Shown here: piece after piece, positions 6,294 to 7,527 of the stretch | Layout of the letters: the number at the start of each line of letters is the position of its first letter | Position numbering within the stretch: position 1 is the stretch's first letter | NCBI GenBank assembly: GCA_014379045.1 | Contig: JACMMK010000359.1 | Location: forward strand, 1 to 7,527 | Direction of reading: 5' to 3' | Length of the DNA: 7,527 nucleotides | From: Burkholderiales bacterium | GTDB lineage: Bacteria > Pseudomonadota > Gammaproteobacteria > Burkholderiales > CAIKXV01 | Notes under the pieces: model-generated | Databases searched by the model: none | What the model was told of the DNA's origin: nothing | The model's input: the letters and a program-made list of their open reading frames with translations, nothing else | Made by a program: the position numbers and the translations under genes

Positions 6294-6532
6294 TGCCAGC
6301 TCTGCATCGCCTGCATCACCCGCTGCCGCTTCTCTTCGACATCCTTGCCGAAGCCCGCGTGCTGCTGCTCGACGAAGTGCATCGCCAGACTCATCTTCAG
6401 CACGGCAACCGCCATGCATGCCGCCAGGTCGTCGAGGTCGGGGCTCGCCTTGGCGAGGGCGAGGGCTTCGGTGGTCTCGTCCATCAACTGATTGAAAGCG
6501 CTCTCGTGTTCGCCGGCGAGTACGGTCGGCAT
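6290..6532 (-). CDS. Small hypothetical protein, predominantly helical
   Basis: I do not recognise this 80-residue protein. It is acidic in the first half (AGEHESAFNQLMDETTEAL, residues 6-24), has a hydrophobic helix with Met and Ala at about 36-54 (DLAACMAVAVLKMSLAMHFV region), and ends in a charged helix (GKDVEEKRQRVMQAM, 62-76). There is no signal peptide, and the hydrophobic part carries Lys and is probably a packed helix, not a membrane span. Codon third positions are strongly G/C and composition is normal for a protein, whereas the overlapping long frame on the same strand is Arg/Ala-rich, which supports this frame as the coding one. The ATG at 6532 has only a weak ribosome binding site. 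The stop overlaps a TTG start of the membrane-protein gene (TTGA), suggesting coupled translation. It lies 76 bases downstream of the nuclease gene. Confidence 0.68.
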   Translation of the reverse strand: MPTVLAGEHESAFNQLMDETTEALALAKASPDLDDLAACMAVAVLKMSLAMHFVEQQHAGFGKDVEEKRQRVMQAMQSWH

Positions 6533-6563
6533 GGCATCTACCCGGTGATATTCGATCGGCGGG

Positions 6564-6569
6564 ATGATA
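6564..6569 (-). promoter_or_regulatory. Candidate -10 (TATCAT) for the 80-residue gene
   Basis: On the minus strand, TATCAT matches the -10 consensus at five of six positions, 31 bases before the ATG at 6532, in the 76-base gap after the nuclease gene. No clear -35 is seen. If active, the small gene and the membrane-protein gene could be transcribed apart from the nuclease gene. Confidence 0.33.
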
Positions 6570-6608
6570 CCGCAGCCGCCGAGGGCGAATTCCCGCCCAC
6601 CTGTGCTG

Positions 6609-7527
6609 TCAGAGGACGACCCGGTCGATACGCGATCCGGCCGCTTTCAGCACACGCGTGAGGATCTGCAGCGGCTGCGGATCGACCGCGACCCTGTCTA
6701 CCGGGTCCCGATCGGCAGCGGCGAGCGTCGCCTGCCGTCGCGCCAACAGGTGCGCGAGCGCGTCCGCGTCGCGCGCCGCGCCGAGATAGCGTGCGCCGTC
6801 GAACACATGGACTTCACTCTGTTCGTCGTCGCTCTCACGATACCCCGCCAGGCCGGGACGAACCGCCGGGAACGCGCGTGGAAGACGCGCGAGCGCGGTC
6901 AGCGCTCGTCCGCGGTGCGACGCCGGCGTCTCGCTGCCGGGGTGTGGATGGGTGCAGGCACCGAAGCATTCGCCGGCGCGCAGACCCGCACAGGTATGTG
7001 ACGCGGAAGCCGCGCGCAGGGGGCCCGGCGCGCAGGATTCCCCCAAGGCGCCAGACGCGGGCGCGTCTGTCGAGGTCAAGCCGGGCGTCTCGAGGGAATC
7101 CACCAAGGCGCGTGTCCCGGACCGGTCTACCGAGGCGCCCGCCGCATCTTCCAACCCCAGCAGTCTTGGGCACAGTCGATGTTCGCGCGCGAACGCGTTG
7201 AGTGCTGCACGCGCGATGCGCTCGCTCGGGAAATCGCCGAAGTGCGTCGCGCATTCCTGCTGCGCCGCCGGGTCGACGCACGTGGGATCGGCGGCGGCAC
7301 GCGCCGGCGACTGCTGGCACTCCTGCAGCGCGAACTCCGGACGCGCGTGCGCGTGCCAGACCAGCCGCCATGATTCGCGCTCGAGCGCATGGTCGAGGTC
7401 GCGCGCCCGCTGGTGCCGCGGTGCCAGTCGATCGATCAGACGGCGCTGCGCCAGGGCCGCGCCGAGCGGCCCCACATGCCGCTCTTGATCGATCGTCGCC
7501 GCCTCGGCGATCATCGCGCGACCCAGC
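6609..7527 (-). CDS. DnaQ-like exonuclease / UvrC-like GIY-YIG (Cho-like) protein, C-terminal part, 5' truncated
   Basis: The frame is open to the window edge, showing 305 residues. It begins at what looks like the end of a GIY-YIG domain (GPLGAALAQRRLIDRLAPRHQR; the family has GALLxEARLIxxLxPxHNR). It continues into the C-terminal region seen in betaproteobacterial fusions of a DnaQ-type 3'-5' exonuclease with a Cho-like GIY-YIG nuclease: HRLCPRLLGLE, a Cys-containing CAGLRAGECFGAC, EVHVFDGARYLG, and a final QILTRVLK. The exonuclease and the first GIY-YIG motifs would lie outside the window. Such proteins are thought to act in DNA repair. Two oddities are seen. The metal-binding Glu of the GIY-YIG core is Gln (LAQRR), and between the LLGLE and Cys motifs there is an insert of about 45 residues containing a degenerate 20-residue duplication. 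The insert and missing Glu may mean loss of nuclease activity. The family call rests on remembered motifs. Confidence 0.66.
   Translation of the reverse strand, partial: LGRAMIAEAATIDQERHVGPLGAALAQRRLIDRLAPRHQRARDLDHALERESWRLVWHAHARPEFALQECQQSPARAAADPTCVDPAAQQECATHFGDFPSERIARAALNAFAREHRLCPRLLGLEDAAGASVDRSGTRALVDSLETPGLTSTDAPASGALGESCAPGPLRAASASHTCAGLRAGECFGACTHPHPGSETPASHRGRALTALARLPRAFPAVRPGLAGYRESDDEQSEVHVFDGARYLGAARDADALAHLLARRQATLAAADRDPVDRVAVDPQPLQILTRVLKAAGSRIDRVVL
7017..7136 (-). repeat. Degenerate 60-bp tandem duplication in the nuclease gene insert
   Basis: Plus-strand GATTCCCCCAAGGCG (7037) recurs 60 bases later as GAATCCACCAAGGCG (7097), with 13 of 15 bases equal. Similarity fades towards a further GAGG block at the same spacing. 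In protein terms, two 20-residue units share Ser, Asp, Ala-Leu and Ser at matching places. The units make up most of the low-complexity insert that typical family members lack. Confidence 0.5.

Noticed and set aside
6294..6419. N-terminal extension of the membrane protein to an ATG at 6419
   Set aside because: The first 42 residues overlap the 80-residue gene, are Arg/Ala-rich, and precede any membrane segment; the TTG overlapping the upstream stop fits better.
5607..6491. 294-codon plus-strand open frame antisense to the membrane-protein gene
   Set aside because: Biased Arg/Gln-rich composition, no motifs, and opposite to a gene with clear membrane helices and codon bias.
6583..6598. GGGCG/CGCCC inverted repeat just after the nuclease stop as a terminator
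   Set aside because: Only five base pairs and no T-run; expected by chance in DNA this GC-rich.
1..7527. Mobile element, CRISPR, toxin-antitoxin or phage content
   Set aside because: No transposase, integrase, terminal repeats, spaced repeats or toxin-like pairs are visible; the 80-residue/membrane pair lacks any toxin or immunity motif I know.

Overview
The window is a GC-rich, densely packed chromosomal stretch that looks like Burkholderiales (Betaproteobacteria). Three things point there: a Bug-type substrate-binding protein with the usual ENRPGAGG and PDGYT signatures, a short protein of the betaproteobacterial DUF3567 type, and the C-terminal part of a DnaQ/GIY-YIG (Cho-like) nuclease of the kind common in that order. 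I see no tRNA, rRNA, CRISPR array, transposase or integrase, so this reads as ordinary chromosome with some accessory metabolism.

Left part (1-2630). A Bug solute-binding protein cut off by the window start is followed on the same strand by an SDR-fold protein whose Ser-Tyr-Lys catalytic triad is replaced. Converging on it from the minus strand is an alpha/beta hydrolase resembling 3-oxoadipate enol-lactonase, with an intact Ser-Asp-His triad. Organic acid or aromatic catabolism would fit, but the substrates cannot be read from the sequence.

Middle part (2630-4860). Only 15 bases separate the hydrolase start from the annotated start of a divergent spermidine-synthase-like SAM-fold protein. 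This gene overlaps by four bases (GTGA) with a 10-TM EamA/DMT exporter, so the two are probably translationally coupled. A gap of about 200 bases holding a nested inverted repeat leads to the DUF3567 gene, which has a good ribosome binding site.

Right part (4851-7527, minus strand). A Cho-like nuclease with its N-terminus outside the window is followed by an unrecognised 80-residue protein. That overlaps by four bases (TTGA) with an unrecognised four-TM membrane protein carrying a C-terminal tandem 12/13-residue repeat. The membrane gene and the DUF3567 gene converge, and their two stop codons lie in opposite arms of one perfect 8-bp hairpin.

I found no clear new defence or mobile system. 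The most unusual items are the triad-less SDR, the short tandem repeat in the membrane protein, the duplicated insert and missing active-site Glu in the nuclease, and the nested inverted repeat before the DUF3567 gene.
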